DNA of 29,367 bases from JANPEZ01 sp031423155 (GCA_031423155.1 JANPEZ010000022.1:1-29367), one strand, 5' to 3'; positions 7,411-15,561 are shown, counted from the first letter of the stretch. The notes: generated by a model from the sequence alone, not told the origin. Made by a program: numbers and translations.

Positions 7411-8133
7411 CTACATGCCTGCGGCTTCGTATAGCCCCCGGACCTCTTCGGCGGTTAGTTCACGTACCTTGCCCGGCTCGAGGCGGCCGAGCTTCAGCGG
7501 CCCCATCCTCACCCTGACGAGACGAGTCACGGGAAGTCCCACGGCGGCCAGCAGCCTGCGCACCTCTCTCTTGCGGCCCTCCCCCATGATCACGCGGACA
7601 GCGGAACGAGACCCGGCCGATCCGGCGGCTCTGGCCGAAAGCGCACGCGCCGGACCGTCCTCGAGCTGCAGTCCCCTCTCCAGTGCCGAGATCTGCTTCT
7701 GGTTCGGGCGGCCGTCCACTTCGGCCAGGTACTCCTTCTCGACGCCATGCCTGGGGTGGAGCAATCGGTTGGCCAGTTCGCCATCGTTCGTCAGCAACAG
7801 CAGCCCCTCGGAATCGCGGTCCAGTCTCCCTACGGGGAAGACCCTCGGGCCATCGGGGAGATAGGCCGTGATGTCGGCTCGACCTTGAGGATCGCTCATC
7901 GTCGTGACGACGTCGATGGGCTTGTTCATCACGTAGTACTTCAGGTTCGGATCCAGGTTCACGCCATGACCCTCGACCTGAACCTTCGAGGTCGAGGGGT
8001 CCACCTTGTCTCCGAGCGTCGCCACTCGACCGTCGATCGTGACCTTGCCGTCGACGATGAGCTGCTCGCAGGACCTGCGAGACCCGAAGCCGGCGCGGGC
8101 CAGGGACTTCTGGAGCCGCTCGGGCTCACCCAC
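7411..8133 (-). CDS. rluB: Ribosomal large-subunit pseudouridine synthase, RsuA/RluB family
   Basis: Isomerises a uridine of rRNA to pseudouridine. An N-terminal S4 RNA-binding domain (residues ~5-50, RLQKSLARAGFGSRRSCEQL) is followed by the catalytic domain with YVMNKPIDVVTT and the motif VGRLDRDSEGLLLLTNDG, in which D105 is the expected nucleophile. The length of 240 aa is normal. The GTG start lies 2 bases after the stop of scpB, and scpA-scpB-rluB is a widely conserved trio in Gram-positive bacteria. The exact target (23S position 2605 by analogy) is inferred from the family. Confidence 0.95.
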   Translation of the reverse strand: MGEPERLQKSLARAGFGSRRSCEQLIVDGKVTIDGRVATLGDKVDPSTSKVQVEGHGVNLDPNLKYYVMNKPIDVVTTMSDPQGRADITAYLPDGPRVFPVGRLDRDSEGLLLLTNDGELANRLLHPRHGVEKEYLAEVDGRPNQKQISALERGLQLEDGPARALSARAAGSAGSRSAVRVIMGEGRKREVRRLLAAVGLPVTRLVRVRMGPLKLGRLEPGKVRELTAEEVRGLYEAAGM

Positions 8134-8135
8134 GT

Positions 8136-8741
8136 TCAGCCCTGCTCTTCGGTGGGGGCTTCCTCGCCCGGCTCGTCCGGGTCCTCATCGGGGCCTGTTG
8201 CCCCCAGCAGCGGTGCTAGTGACGGCAGGGAGGCCAAGGAAGCCAGGCCGAGGCGTTCCAGGAACTCCGGCGTCGTGCCGTAAAGCATCGGCCGGCCGGG
8301 GGTCTCCTCGCGACCGACCTCGGCTATGACTCCTTTGTCCTGAAGTGCCCGCAGAACGCCATCCGAGTTGACGCCGCGGATCGCCGAGACCTGGTGGCGG
8401 GTGACGGGTTGCTTGTAGGCGACGATGGAAAGCGTTTCCAGCGCGGCCTTGGTCAGCCGCGCCTGACGCGAGGATAGAACGAACCGCTCGACCACCGTGG
8501 CGACATCGGGGTGGCTGAACAGCCGCCATCCACCGGCGACGTTGCGAAGAACCAGGCCGGAACCGCGCGTCTCCAGGATCTCGGCAAGGTCCTCGCAACT
8601 CGCGTCGATCGTGGGTCGGTCTACCTCGAGTGACTGCGCCAGCAGCGCCGACGTCAGCGGCTCGTCGGAAACGAAGAAGAGCGCCTCGAGCGCCCGACAG
8701 ACATGCGCATCCGCCCGGACCTCTTCGGGCTCAACACTCAC
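8136..8741 (-). CDS. scpB: Segregation and condensation protein B
   Basis: Winged-helix (kite) subunit of the SMC-ScpA-ScpB condensin that organises and helps segregate the chromosome. The 201-aa chain shows the usual ALEALFFVSDEPLT start, the KAALETLSIVAYKQPVTRHQVSAIRGVNSDGVLRAL core and the GRPMLYGTTPEFLERLGL end of the second winged helix, then an acidic Pro/Glu-rich tail (PDEDPDEPGEEAPTEE). The GTG start is 3 bases beyond the scpA stop. No smc gene lies in this window. Confidence 0.96.
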   Translation of the reverse strand: MSVEPEEVRADAHVCRALEALFFVSDEPLTSALLAQSLEVDRPTIDASCEDLAEILETRGSGLVLRNVAGGWRLFSHPDVATVVERFVLSSRQARLTKAALETLSIVAYKQPVTRHQVSAIRGVNSDGVLRALQDKGVIAEVGREETPGRPMLYGTTPEFLERLGLASLASLPSLAPLLGATGPDEDPDEPGEEAPTEEQG

Positions 8742-8744
8742 CGC

Positions 8745-9491
8745 TCATCCCCTCCACTCGACATGAATCTGGCCGAAGGTCTCACCCTGGGACAGTTCGA
8801 CCTTGCCCTCACGGTACAGCTCGAGCACGGCCAGGAAGCGAACGACGACGTGGATCCTCTCCTCGCAGTCGGCCACCAGGTCCTTGAAGCTTGCGGCCGT
8901 CCCGAAATTGGTCATCCGCTCCTGAAGTGCGGTCATCTGTTCGGAGACCGAGAACCTGATCGGCGTCACGTGCGACAGATCCAGGGTCGGCGGCGGGCGA
9001 AGAAGAGCTGCCGCGATCGCGGCCATCTGCGTCATGTCCAGATCGGCGAGGATGTCCGGATACAGGTGGGAGAACTCCGGGCCGGGACCGACGTCTCGCG
9101 CGAAGAAGTCGGCCTCGTCTTCCAGGCGCCGTGACAGCTCGAGAGCCACCCGGCGGAAGGCAGCGAGTTCCAAGGACCGGGCGTAGGCCAGATCGGGCGA
9201 GCCACCGAGCAGGTCCTCCTCGTCTTGCTCTCGGTGACGAGGCATAAGTCGGCCTACCTTGAGTTCGAGCATCACCGCACAGATCGCCAGGAACCAGGTT
9301 GCCTCCTCCAGGTTCCAGTTCTCGGCCTCTTTCGAGTAGGCGAGGTACCCGTCGGTTATCGATGCGACGCTGATGTCACAGACATCGACCTTCTGCTCCA
9401 AGATCAGGTCTGCCAGGAGCCGGAAGGGGCCCGTGAAGACCGCAAGGTCGACCGCGAAATCCCCGGCAGTGGGAGCGCCCTGTTCGCTCAT
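8745..9491 (-). CDS. scpA: Segregation and condensation protein A (kleisin)
   Basis: Kleisin subunit bridging the SMC heads in the bacterial condensin. Features of the family: VDLAVFTGPFRLLADLILEQKVDVCDISVA in the N-terminal SMC-neck-binding part, ATWFLAICAVMLELKVGRLMP, and a C-terminal winged helix that binds SMC (DCEERIHVVVRFLAVLELYREGKVEL, QGETFGQIHV). It has 248 aa, the normal size. The ATG start overlaps the trpS stop as ATGA. The usual FxGPLDLLLxLI signature reads FTGPFRLLADLI here, a small deviation. Confidence 0.95.
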   Translation of the reverse strand: MSEQGAPTAGDFAVDLAVFTGPFRLLADLILEQKVDVCDISVASITDGYLAYSKEAENWNLEEATWFLAICAVMLELKVGRLMPRHREQDEEDLLGGSPDLAYARSLELAAFRRVALELSRRLEDEADFFARDVGPGPEFSHLYPDILADLDMTQMAAIAAALLRPPPTLDLSHVTPIRFSVSEQMTALQERMTNFGTAASFKDLVADCEERIHVVVRFLAVLELYREGKVELSQGETFGQIHVEWRG

Positions 9492-10504
9492 CCGAAGTGC
9501 ATGGCGGCCCGGACGCTTGCCATGGTCTCCTCTACGACCGGGCGGACCCGCGCGGCGCCTTCGGACAGGACCCTGGCAACGAGGCCGACGTCCTTCTCCA
9601 GCTCGGCGCGGCGGTCGCGGAACGGCCGAAAGTACTCGATCAGGCGATCGGCGAGATTCGTCTTGCAGTCGACGCAGCCCAATGCGCCGCTGCGGCAGTT
9701 CTCGGCCGTCCAGTCCGAGATATCGGGCGAGAAGCGCTGATGAAGGGCGAACACCGGACAGACCTCGGGCCTTCCAGGGTCTCCCTTCCGCAGCTTCTCG
9801 GGGTCCGTCAGGAAGGTCCGTACCTTCGCCCGCATGGTGTCGGGGTCATCGCGCACACCGATGTAGTTGTCCAGCGACTTGGACATCTTGCGCCCATCCG
9901 ATCCGGGGATGAGTGGGGTCTCCGAAAGCAGCGGCTGAGGTTCGACCAGGACCGGACCGTAGAGCCGGTTGAATCGGCGGACGATCTCGCGCGAAAGCTC
10001 CAGATGCGCGACCTGGTCTTCCCCGACGGGAACCCACTCCCCCTTGACGATCGCGATGTCGACGGTCTGAAGGACCGGATAGCCGAGCAGTCCGTAGTTG
10101 GCTATGTCCCGTTCGGCCATGTCGCGCAGCCGCTCCTTGAACGAAGGAACGCGCTCGAGCCAGCCGAGAGGTGTGATCATCCCGAGCAGCAGCGTCATCT
10201 CCGCGACCTCGGGGATATCCGATTGGCGGTAGATCGTCGCCTTCTGCGGATCGATCCCTGCAGAGAGCCAGTCAAGGACCAGCTCCTGCACGAACGCAGG
10301 CAGCTCATCGGTCCGATCGAAGTGAGTTGTGAGCATGTGCCAGTCCGCGATGAAGAAATAGGCGTCGTGGGCCTCTTGGAGCCGGAGCATGTTCTCGATG
10401 TTGCCGGCCCAGTGACCCACGTGTAGGGGACCCGTTGGCCGGTACCCGGTGAGGATCCGCGAATCCGGACCGGTAGGTGCGCTGGCTACGGTGGGATCGC
10501 TCAC
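9488..10504 (-). CDS. trpS: Tryptophanyl-tRNA synthetase with C-terminal Cys cluster
   Basis: Class I aminoacyl-tRNA synthetase charging tRNA-Trp. The HIGH-type motif is HVGH at residues 28-31 and KMSKS lies at 206-210; at 338 aa it is a normal bacterial TrpRS. Four cysteines in the anticodon-binding region (C249, C270, C277, C280) form C-x20-C-x6-C-x2-C, very close to the C-x22-C-x6-C-x2-C ligand set of the [4Fe-4S] TrpRS known from Thermotoga maritima, so an iron-sulfur cluster near the anticodon site is likely. The GTG start has no Shine-Dalgarno; TATCAT ends 10 bases upstream and may drive a nearly leaderless transcript. The gene lies 45 bases after the M50-like gene and overlaps scpA by 4 bases. 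No T-box or trp leader is visible. Confidence 0.96.
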   Translation of the reverse strand: MSDPTVASAPTGPDSRILTGYRPTGPLHVGHWAGNIENMLRLQEAHDAYFFIADWHMLTTHFDRTDELPAFVQELVLDWLSAGIDPQKATIYRQSDIPEVAEMTLLLGMITPLGWLERVPSFKERLRDMAERDIANYGLLGYPVLQTVDIAIVKGEWVPVGEDQVAHLELSREIVRRFNRLYGPVLVEPQPLLSETPLIPGSDGRKMSKSLDNYIGVRDDPDTMRAKVRTFLTDPEKLRKGDPGRPEVCPVFALHQRFSPDISDWTAENCRSGALGCVDCKTNLADRLIEYFRPFRDRRAELEKDVGLVARVLSEGAARVRPVVEETMASVRAAMHFG

Positions 10505-10514
10505 GATGCCGGGG

Positions 10515-10520
10515 ATGATA
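10515..10520 (-). promoter_or_regulatory. Putative -10 element for trpS
   Basis: TATCAT on the minus strand in the 45-base gap upstream of trpS, 10 bases before the GTG start, which has no Shine-Dalgarno. No -35 can be recognised. The element suggests an internal promoter with a very short leader. Confidence 0.3.
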
Positions 10521-10549
10521 GCGCGGGCGGGTACGCGGCCGTGGACCTG

Positions 10550-11197
10550 TCAGAAGCAGCTGAAGCCCGCTGCCGAACGGCAGATGATGTTCCCGAACCC
10601 ATGGACCATGGCGAGCATCGGGGCCGCGAACAGGAAGAAGACGGCCAGGATGAACAAGATGAGGTACTTGTCCAGGTTGACGAATACCTCGCGAGGATGA
10701 GGCGGCAGGAAGCGGGCCAAGATCCTGGCTCCATCGAGACCCGGGATGGGCATCAGATGGAAGACGGCCAGCGAAGCGTTCGTCATCAGGAATGCCAGTG
10801 AGATCTGAAAGGCTTCCGTGCCGGCGGGGAAGCTTCGGATCGCCAACCCGGCTACAACTGCCATGACGAGGTTGGTGACGGGACCCGCGAGCGATGCGAC
10901 GACGACATCCCGAGTGCCCCGCTTGAGGTAGTGAGGGTCGAGCGCGGCGGGCTTGGCGTAGGCGAAGGGCGGAGGCAGGTAAGGGGCCGCAGCCGCCCAG
11001 AGGATCAGGATCAGTGTCGGGAACATCCCGCTTCCGAAGGGCTCGAACCACGCCTTCGGCAGGACGGTGATCCGCCCCCACAGGCGAGGCGTGGGGTCTC
11101 CGAGCTTGGCCGTGACCCAGGCCCTCGCGATCTCGCGAGCGCTCATCGCCACGAACAGCGAGATCCCCAAGTAGATCGCGAATCTCAGGTTGATCAC
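10550..11197 (-). CDS. Site-2-protease (M50) homologue lacking the HExxH histidines
   Basis: Membrane protein of 215 aa with the architecture of small M50/site-2 proteases: hydrophobic segments at ~5-20, 58-75, 97-120, 132-150 and 172-198, plus the conserved GDPTPRLWGRITVLP, ASLAGPVTNLVMA and PIPGLDGARIL blocks. In active members the first helix carries HExxHAW; here the same place reads R21-E22-I23-A24-R25-A-W, so both zinc-binding histidines are arginine while the glutamate remains. The Asp of LDG (D155) is kept, and the Asn usually found at the NLLP position is His147. Zinc proteolysis is therefore not expected; a pseudoprotease role is inferred. The GTG start overlaps the deoA stop as GTGA and trpS-scpA-scpB follow, a neighbourhood in which M50 genes are common. 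Confidence 0.85.
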   Translation of the reverse strand: MINLRFAIYLGISLFVAMSAREIARAWVTAKLGDPTPRLWGRITVLPKAWFEPFGSGMFPTLILILWAAAAPYLPPPFAYAKPAALDPHYLKRGTRDVVVASLAGPVTNLVMAVVAGLAIRSFPAGTEAFQISLAFLMTNASLAVFHLMPIPGLDGARILARFLPPHPREVFVNLDKYLILFILAVFFLFAAPMLAMVHGFGNIICRSAAGFSCF

Positions 11198-12516
11198 GGC
11201 CCGGACCTTACTTCTTCATGCACGAGCGGAGGTGGCGAGACCGCCCCGTCGACCTGAGTGATGGCGCCGAGAACCCGGGCCGCGGCCTCAGAGGCCTCTG
11301 ACGCGGAACGAGCGTGGATCTGTCCCAACTGCTGGCCTTCCTCTATAGCGTCACCGATCTTCGTTCGCATGACGATACCGACCGCTGGGTCTATCGGATC
11401 GCCTTTCTTCATCCTGCCGGCACCGAGGAAGACGCTTGCCCTACCGATCGCCTCGGCGTCCAGGCTCGCCACGGTTCCCGATGCTCTGGCGATCAGCGGT
11501 TCCACGACGGGCGCTTGAGGCAAGACCGCCGCCGGGTCGTCGACGACGCGCTCTTCTCCTCCTTGGGCTTTCACCATCCCTCGGAAACGCTCGAGGGCGG
11601 AGCCGTCGGCGAGTGCGGCCTCGGCCCGGCGATCGGCCTCATCGGGATCCAGGTCGAGAAGTTCGCGGGCCGCCCTCGCTGCGAAAGACACCGCGAGATC
11701 TCGCAGACGACCGGTCCGTTCCCCTTTCAAGATCTCGATGGTCTCGATGATGTCCAATGAGTTGCCGATCGCGTCGCCGAGCGGCTGGGACATGTCGGTA
11801 ACCCTTGCGATGCAGCTCCTTCCCCATCCCGCGGCCAGATCCAGGCAAGCTCGGGCCAGGGCCGCCGCCGCTTCGGGCGTCTTCATGAACGCGCCGGATC
11901 CGGCCTTCACGTCCAGAAGGATCAGATCGGTCTGCACGGCGAGTTTCTTGGACATGACGCTGGCCGCGATGAGCGGGATCGATTCCACCGTGGCGGTGGC
12001 ATCGCGCAGCGCGTAGAGCTTGCCGTCGGCCGGGACCAGCGAGGGAGACTGCGCTGCGACCGCGCACCCGACCTTCGAAACCTGTCTTTCGATCTGCCCA
12101 GGATCCAGGTCCGTGCGGAGCCCCGGGATCGATTCGAGTTTGTCCAGAGTGCCTCCCGTGTGACCCAGGCCCCGGCCCGAAAGCTTGGCCACCGCCATCC
12201 CCATCGAGGCCGCCAGTGGCGCGAAGATCAGAGTCACTCCATCGGCGACTCCTCCCGTCGAATGCTTATCCACCTTGGGAGCCTCGAGCGCGCCGAAGGA
12301 GACCGTGTCCCCGCTCTCCACCATCGCCCTGGTCAGGGCGAGCGTCTCCTCCGGTGAAAGCCCTCGGATGAATGCGGCCATGAGGAACGCGGTGGCCAGT
12401 TGATCGGAGACGGTTCCATCCGCGTAGCCCTTGATGAAGTCCTGGATGTCTGAGGCGTGCAGCATCAGTCCGTCCCTCTTGGCCGCTACGACCGAGCGAG
12501 GGTCCGCGAGGGTCAA
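11194..12516 (-). CDS. deoA: Thymidine / pyrimidine-nucleoside phosphorylase
   Basis: Phosphorolysis of thymidine, deoxyuridine or uridine to the base and (deoxy)ribose 1-phosphate. Family motifs include AAKRDG and FIKGYADGTVSD at the N-terminus, KHSTGGVADGVTL, the signature SGRGLGHTGGTLDKLESIPG, KKLAVQTDLILLDVKAGSGAFMK and the C-terminal GxV domain (GASVFLGAGRMKKGDPIDPAVG-like). The frame is open far upstream to 13176, but that part overlaps deoB. The TTG at 12516 forms a TTGA overlap with the deoB stop, has AAGGGGG about 6 bases upstream and gives 440 aa, the normal size. Together with DeoB it forms a deoxynucleoside salvage pair. Substrate preference between thymidine and uridine cannot be told from sequence. 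Confidence 0.94.
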   Translation of the reverse strand: MTLADPRSVVAAKRDGLMLHASDIQDFIKGYADGTVSDQLATAFLMAAFIRGLSPEETLALTRAMVESGDTVSFGALEAPKVDKHSTGGVADGVTLIFAPLAASMGMAVAKLSGRGLGHTGGTLDKLESIPGLRTDLDPGQIERQVSKVGCAVAAQSPSLVPADGKLYALRDATATVESIPLIAASVMSKKLAVQTDLILLDVKAGSGAFMKTPEAAAALARACLDLAAGWGRSCIARVTDMSQPLGDAIGNSLDIIETIEILKGERTGRLRDLAVSFAARAARELLDLDPDEADRRAEAALADGSALERFRGMVKAQGGEERVVDDPAAVLPQAPVVEPLIARASGTVASLDAEAIGRASVFLGAGRMKKGDPIDPAVGIVMRTKIGDAIEEGQQLGQIHARSASEASEAAARVLGAITQVDGAVSPPPLVHEEVRSGP

Positions 12517-13703
12517 CTCACTGCCCCCTTCACCAGGTCTTGGGCGAAGCTGGTCCCGTCCAAGCCGGCCGTGACAACTCCGAGCAGCTCCCCGATCGTC
12601 ACGCCCAGATCCCCGAAGGAACCTCGGGTGCCGACATCGACAGGATCGCCGGAGAGGCCCGCGAACAACAAGGGGGTTCGCTCCCTGGTGTGATCGGTCG
12701 ACTCGGTCGTTGGGTCGCATCCGTGATCGCCCGTAAGCGCGAGCAAGCCTCCGTCCATCCCCGCCATCAGCTCGGGCATGCGCCGATCCAAGGCCTGCAC
12801 GGCGCCGGCGTATCCGTCGGGGTCGTTGCGGTGTCCGTACTTCGAATCGAAGTCCACGAGGTTCGTGAACACCAGGGCCGGGCCCGGACGCCGCAGGAGA
12901 TCGAGCGTTATGTCGAGACCGTGATCGTTCGAATCGGAGTAGCGGGCCTCTGTGAGGCCCTGCCCGGAGAAGATGTCCTGGATCTTGCCCACGCCGAAGA
13001 CCGATACGCCTTGATCCGTGCAGAGCTCCAGCAAGGTCGGGCGGGGTGGCGGCACCGAGAAATCCCGGCGCTCCGGGCTCCTGGTGAAGGCGCCCGGCGA
13101 ACCCTCGAAAGGCCGGGCGATCACGCGCCCAACCTCGTGCTCTCCCTTCAGTAGCCTTCGGGCCACGCGACACCACTCATACAAGGTGGCTAATGGCACC
13201 ACGTCCTTGTGACAGGCGATCTGGAATACGGAATCGCCGCTCGTGTAGACGATGGGTCTTCCGGTCTTCATATGTTCTTCACCCAGCTCGCTGATGATCT
13301 CGGTCCCGGACGCGGGAACGTTCCCGAGGACCTCGCGTCCGATCTGAGTCTCGAACGGCCCGATGACCTCGGGTGGAAACCCTTGCGGATATAGAGGAAA
13401 GGCCTTGTCTAGGCGAACCCCGGTCATCTCCCAGTGGCCGGTCGTCGTGTCCTTCCCCGCGCTCGTCTCGGTCGCGCGACCATGCGCGGTCCCGGCATCC
13501 GCGCGGGGGCGGACACCCTCGATCGGCGTCAGTAGACCTAGTCCGAGTGCCTCCAGATTCGGCAGGTCCAGACCTCCGACTGCCCGCGCGACGTTTCCGA
13601 GCGTGTTCGATCCCTCATCTTCGTAGTGGTCCGCGTCCGGCGCATCTCCGACGCCCCAGGAATCACAGACGAGCAGCAGAACCTTCTCGAAAGCCGCCTT
13701 CAC
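12513..13703 (-). CDS. deoB: Phosphopentomutase
   Basis: Mn-dependent alkaline-phosphatase-superfamily enzyme interconverting (deoxy)ribose 1- and 5-phosphate, the step after nucleoside phosphorolysis. Motifs: LLLVCDSWGVGDAPDA with the first metal Asp, GSNTLGNVA, the phospho-acceptor Thr region SAGKDTTTGHWEM, and the late metal cluster DFDSKYGHRNDP, LTGDHGCDPTTESTDHTRERTP. The GTG at 13703 (396 aa) overlaps the stop of the zinc-finger gene as GTGA and begins just before the first strand (KAAFEKVLLLVCDSWG). An in-frame extension to 13799 would overlap the upstream gene and has no family counterpart. DeoB-DeoA overlap by 4 bases. Confidence 0.95.
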   Translation of the reverse strand: MKAAFEKVLLLVCDSWGVGDAPDADHYEDEGSNTLGNVARAVGGLDLPNLEALGLGLLTPIEGVRPRADAGTAHGRATETSAGKDTTTGHWEMTGVRLDKAFPLYPQGFPPEVIGPFETQIGREVLGNVPASGTEIISELGEEHMKTGRPIVYTSGDSVFQIACHKDVVPLATLYEWCRVARRLLKGEHEVGRVIARPFEGSPGAFTRSPERRDFSVPPPRPTLLELCTDQGVSVFGVGKIQDIFSGQGLTEARYSDSNDHGLDITLDLLRRPGPALVFTNLVDFDSKYGHRNDPDGYAGAVQALDRRMPELMAGMDGGLLALTGDHGCDPTTESTDHTRERTPLLFAGLSGDPVDVGTRGSFGDLGVTIGELLGVVTAGLDGTSFAQDLVKGAVS

Positions 13704-14056
13704 GCGGGTAGGCCCTTCTGCTTGCAGTCCATACATAGGAGGGCCCACGGCAACGCCACGAGCCGTTCCTGGCCGATCTGACCGCCGCAGCGCTCGCATA
13801 TCCCGTAGGTTCCCGCACCGATCTTCGCCAGCGCCCGGTCTACGTCACGCAGGTTCGAGCGCAGCGCCTTGACTATCGAGATCAGGCGGGAGCGCTCCTC
13901 GGCGCTGTGAGATCTGTCGGAGAACCCGGCGTCGTCGGCGAAAGCCAGCTCATCGCTGTCCGGGTCCGCTCCTTGGTCTTCGATCTCCTTCCCGAGGTTG
14001 CGTTTCTGCTCCTGCAAGCCGGCGAGCAGCCCGGCCATGGTCGCCTCGTTGAGCAC
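13700..14056 (-). CDS. DksA/TraR-type C4 zinc-finger protein
   Basis: A 118-aa protein with a long helical, charged N-terminal part (residues ~5-75, likely coiled coil) and a C-terminal zinc finger with C87, C90, C108 and C111 (GICERCG and LLCMDCK), the TraR/DksA signature. The relatives bind the RNA polymerase secondary channel, though many actinobacterial family members have no proven role. The acidic coiled-coil tip (residues 32-42, PDSDELAFADD) resembles the tip by which DksA acts, which makes a polymerase role possible but unproven. The GTG start has AGGAG about 8 bases upstream, is 3 bases after the xerD stop, and the stop overlaps deoB. This tight packing argues for co-expression with xerD and the deo genes. 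Confidence 0.85.
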   Translation of the reverse strand: MLNEATMAGLLAGLQEQKRNLGKEIEDQGADPDSDELAFADDAGFSDRSHSAEERSRLISIVKALRSNLRDVDRALAKIGAGTYGICERCGGQIGQERLVALPWALLCMDCKQKGLPA

Positions 14057-14059
14057 GTC

Positions 14060-15007
14060 TCACCTCTCCTTCCCCACGGGCGCGCGGCGGGCCCGTGGGT
14101 GTGCCGTGTAGTAGACCTCGCGCAGGTGCTCCTTAGTAACGAGCGTATATACCTGAGTCGTGGCAACGCTTGCGTGCCCGAGGAGTTCCTGTACCACTCG
14201 CACATCGGCACCACCCTCCAGCAGATGGGTGGCGAACGAATGGCGCAGACTGTGAAGCGTCACGCGTCGCTGGATCCCGGCGGCCTTCACGTGTGCGGCA
14301 AGGAGAACCGAGCATCCCTGACGGGTAAGGCGGCCCCCGCGCTGATTCAGAAGGAGCGCGGCCCTGGATCGGCTGGTGGCGAGCCCCGGTCGAGACCTGG
14401 TGAGGTAGGCCTCCACCGCTCGGCGTCCGAAGCCGCCGAGGGGGACCTCTCGCTCCTTGCCGCCTTTGCCGAGCACCCTGACGCTACCCCCTTCCAGATC
14501 TACATCGTCGACGTCCAAACCGACGAGCTCGGAGATCCGGAGCCCCGCCCCGTAGAGCAGCTCCAGCATCGCCCGGTCCCTCAAACCTGCGGGGGTCGTC
14601 TCGTCGGGAACCTCCATCAGACGCAAGGCCTCGTCGACAGAGAGCGGACGGGGCAGGGATCGCGAGGTCCGGGGCGCCAGGATCGCGGTGGTCGGATCAT
14701 CGTCGGCCACGCCTTCCCTTTGAAGGAACCGGTGGAAGGATCGGACGGAGGAAAGGACCCGGGAAACAGAGGCCGGCCGGTAGAGGCGGGGCGCTTGGCC
14801 GTGGGTCGAGGACGAGAGCTGCACGGCGAACGCCTCAACGACTTCGGCAGTCACGTCCTTGGGCAGGTCGATGCCCCACGAGCTCAGGAACTCTCGGTAG
14901 CGGCCGAGGTCTCGCCGATAAGCCTCGAGCGTATTGGCCGCCAGGCCACGCTCGACCGTCAGATGGTCGAGATACCGCGCCTGGAGTTCCTCGATACCGA
15001 TAGACAT
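14060..15007 (-). CDS. xerD: Site-specific tyrosine recombinase XerD
   Basis: Tyrosine recombinase that resolves chromosome dimers at dif, normally with XerC and FtsK. The 315-aa chain has an N-terminal SAM-like DNA-binding domain (YLDHLTVERGLAANTLEAYRRDL) and a complete catalytic set: R157 (GAGLRISEL), Lys in the beta hairpin GKGGKERE (K181/K184), H252 and R255 (HSLRHSFATHLL), H278 (LLGHAS) and nucleophile Y287 (TTQVYTLV). The ATG start has AAGGGCG upstream. It follows the NUDIX gene by 38 bases, the same order as Rv1699-Rv1700-Rv1701 (pyrG-NUDIX-xerD) of mycobacteria. No dif-like site was recognised in the window. Confidence 0.96.
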   Translation of the reverse strand: MSIGIEELQARYLDHLTVERGLAANTLEAYRRDLGRYREFLSSWGIDLPKDVTAEVVEAFAVQLSSSTHGQAPRLYRPASVSRVLSSVRSFHRFLQREGVADDDPTTAILAPRTSRSLPRPLSVDEALRLMEVPDETTPAGLRDRAMLELLYGAGLRISELVGLDVDDVDLEGGSVRVLGKGGKEREVPLGGFGRRAVEAYLTRSRPGLATSRSRAALLLNQRGGRLTRQGCSVLLAAHVKAAGIQRRVTLHSLRHSFATHLLEGGADVRVVQELLGHASVATTQVYTLVTKEHLREVYYTAHPRARRAPVGKER

Positions 15008-15045
15008 CGTCGCCCTTCGAAGACTACCTCGGGCGGGCTGCGGAT

Positions 15046-15561
15046 CTATGTGAGCAGCGGCCTGCCCGCCACGAGGGAGAGGGCGAGCGCTGTCTTAACA
15101 TCGCGAACCTTCCCTGCACGCGCTGCCGCGATCATCGTGTCCAGAGGAATCCTGAGCACCTGGATACCCTCCTCGGGCTGTCCCTCAGGCTCGGAGGCCG
15201 TTCGGGCCCAGAACAGGTGCACGTACTCGTCAGTGAAACCCGCCGAGGCGTAGTAGCCGGCGAGAAACTCGATGGCGGTGTGGCGGTACCCGGTCTCCTC
15301 GAACAACTCGCGGGCGGCGCACGTCAGCGCATCCTCTCCGCCGATATCGAGCAATCCCGCCGGGATCTCGGTCAGCTCGCCTCGGATCGCGGGGCGAAAC
15401 TGCTTCACGAGCAGCACTTCATCCGTGGGAGTGATGGGCAGGACGGCCGCCGCCCCCATGTGTTTGACGACTTCGTACGGGCCGTGACCGGGCCAGTCCT
15501 CTACCAGAACCTTGATGAACGAGCCGGCGAACGCCTCGCGTGAGTCGAGAGGCTCGGTCAA
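15046..15561 (-). CDS. NUDIX hydrolase, ADP-ribose pyrophosphatase type
   Basis: Hydrolyses nucleoside-diphosphate-linked substrates, most likely ADP-ribose to AMP and ribose 5-phosphate. The NUDIX box is EDALTCAARELFEETGY; the upstream part AGLLDIGGE has one residue more than the textbook G-x5-E spacing, which I believe is usual in the actinobacterial ADP-ribose branch. LLVKQFRPAIRGELTEIPAG is the typical substrate-binding lead-in of ADP-ribose pyrophosphatases. The length is 171 aa. The TTG start at 15561 is preceded by GAGG at 5 bases and lies 7 bases past the pyrG stop. It corresponds in position to Rv1700. Confidence 0.9.
   Translation of the reverse strand: MTEPLDSREAFAGSFIKVLVEDWPGHGPYEVVKHMGAAAVLPITPTDEVLLVKQFRPAIRGELTEIPAGLLDIGGEDALTCAARELFEETGYRHTAIEFLAGYYASAGFTDEYVHLFWARTASEPEGQPEEGIQVLRIPLDTMIAAARAGKVRDVKTALALSLVAGRPLLT

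Noticed and set aside
12517..13176. A 220-residue N-terminal extension of DeoA, suggesting a fusion protein
   Set aside because: The extension overlaps deoB in another frame and has no domain similarity; the TTG at 12516 with a TTGA overlap and SD site gives the normal protein.
13907..15253. A 448-codon plus-strand open frame opposite xerD and the NUDIX gene
   Set aside because: It is the antisense shadow of two well-recognised genes in GC-rich DNA; the translation has no recognisable domain and spans a gene boundary.
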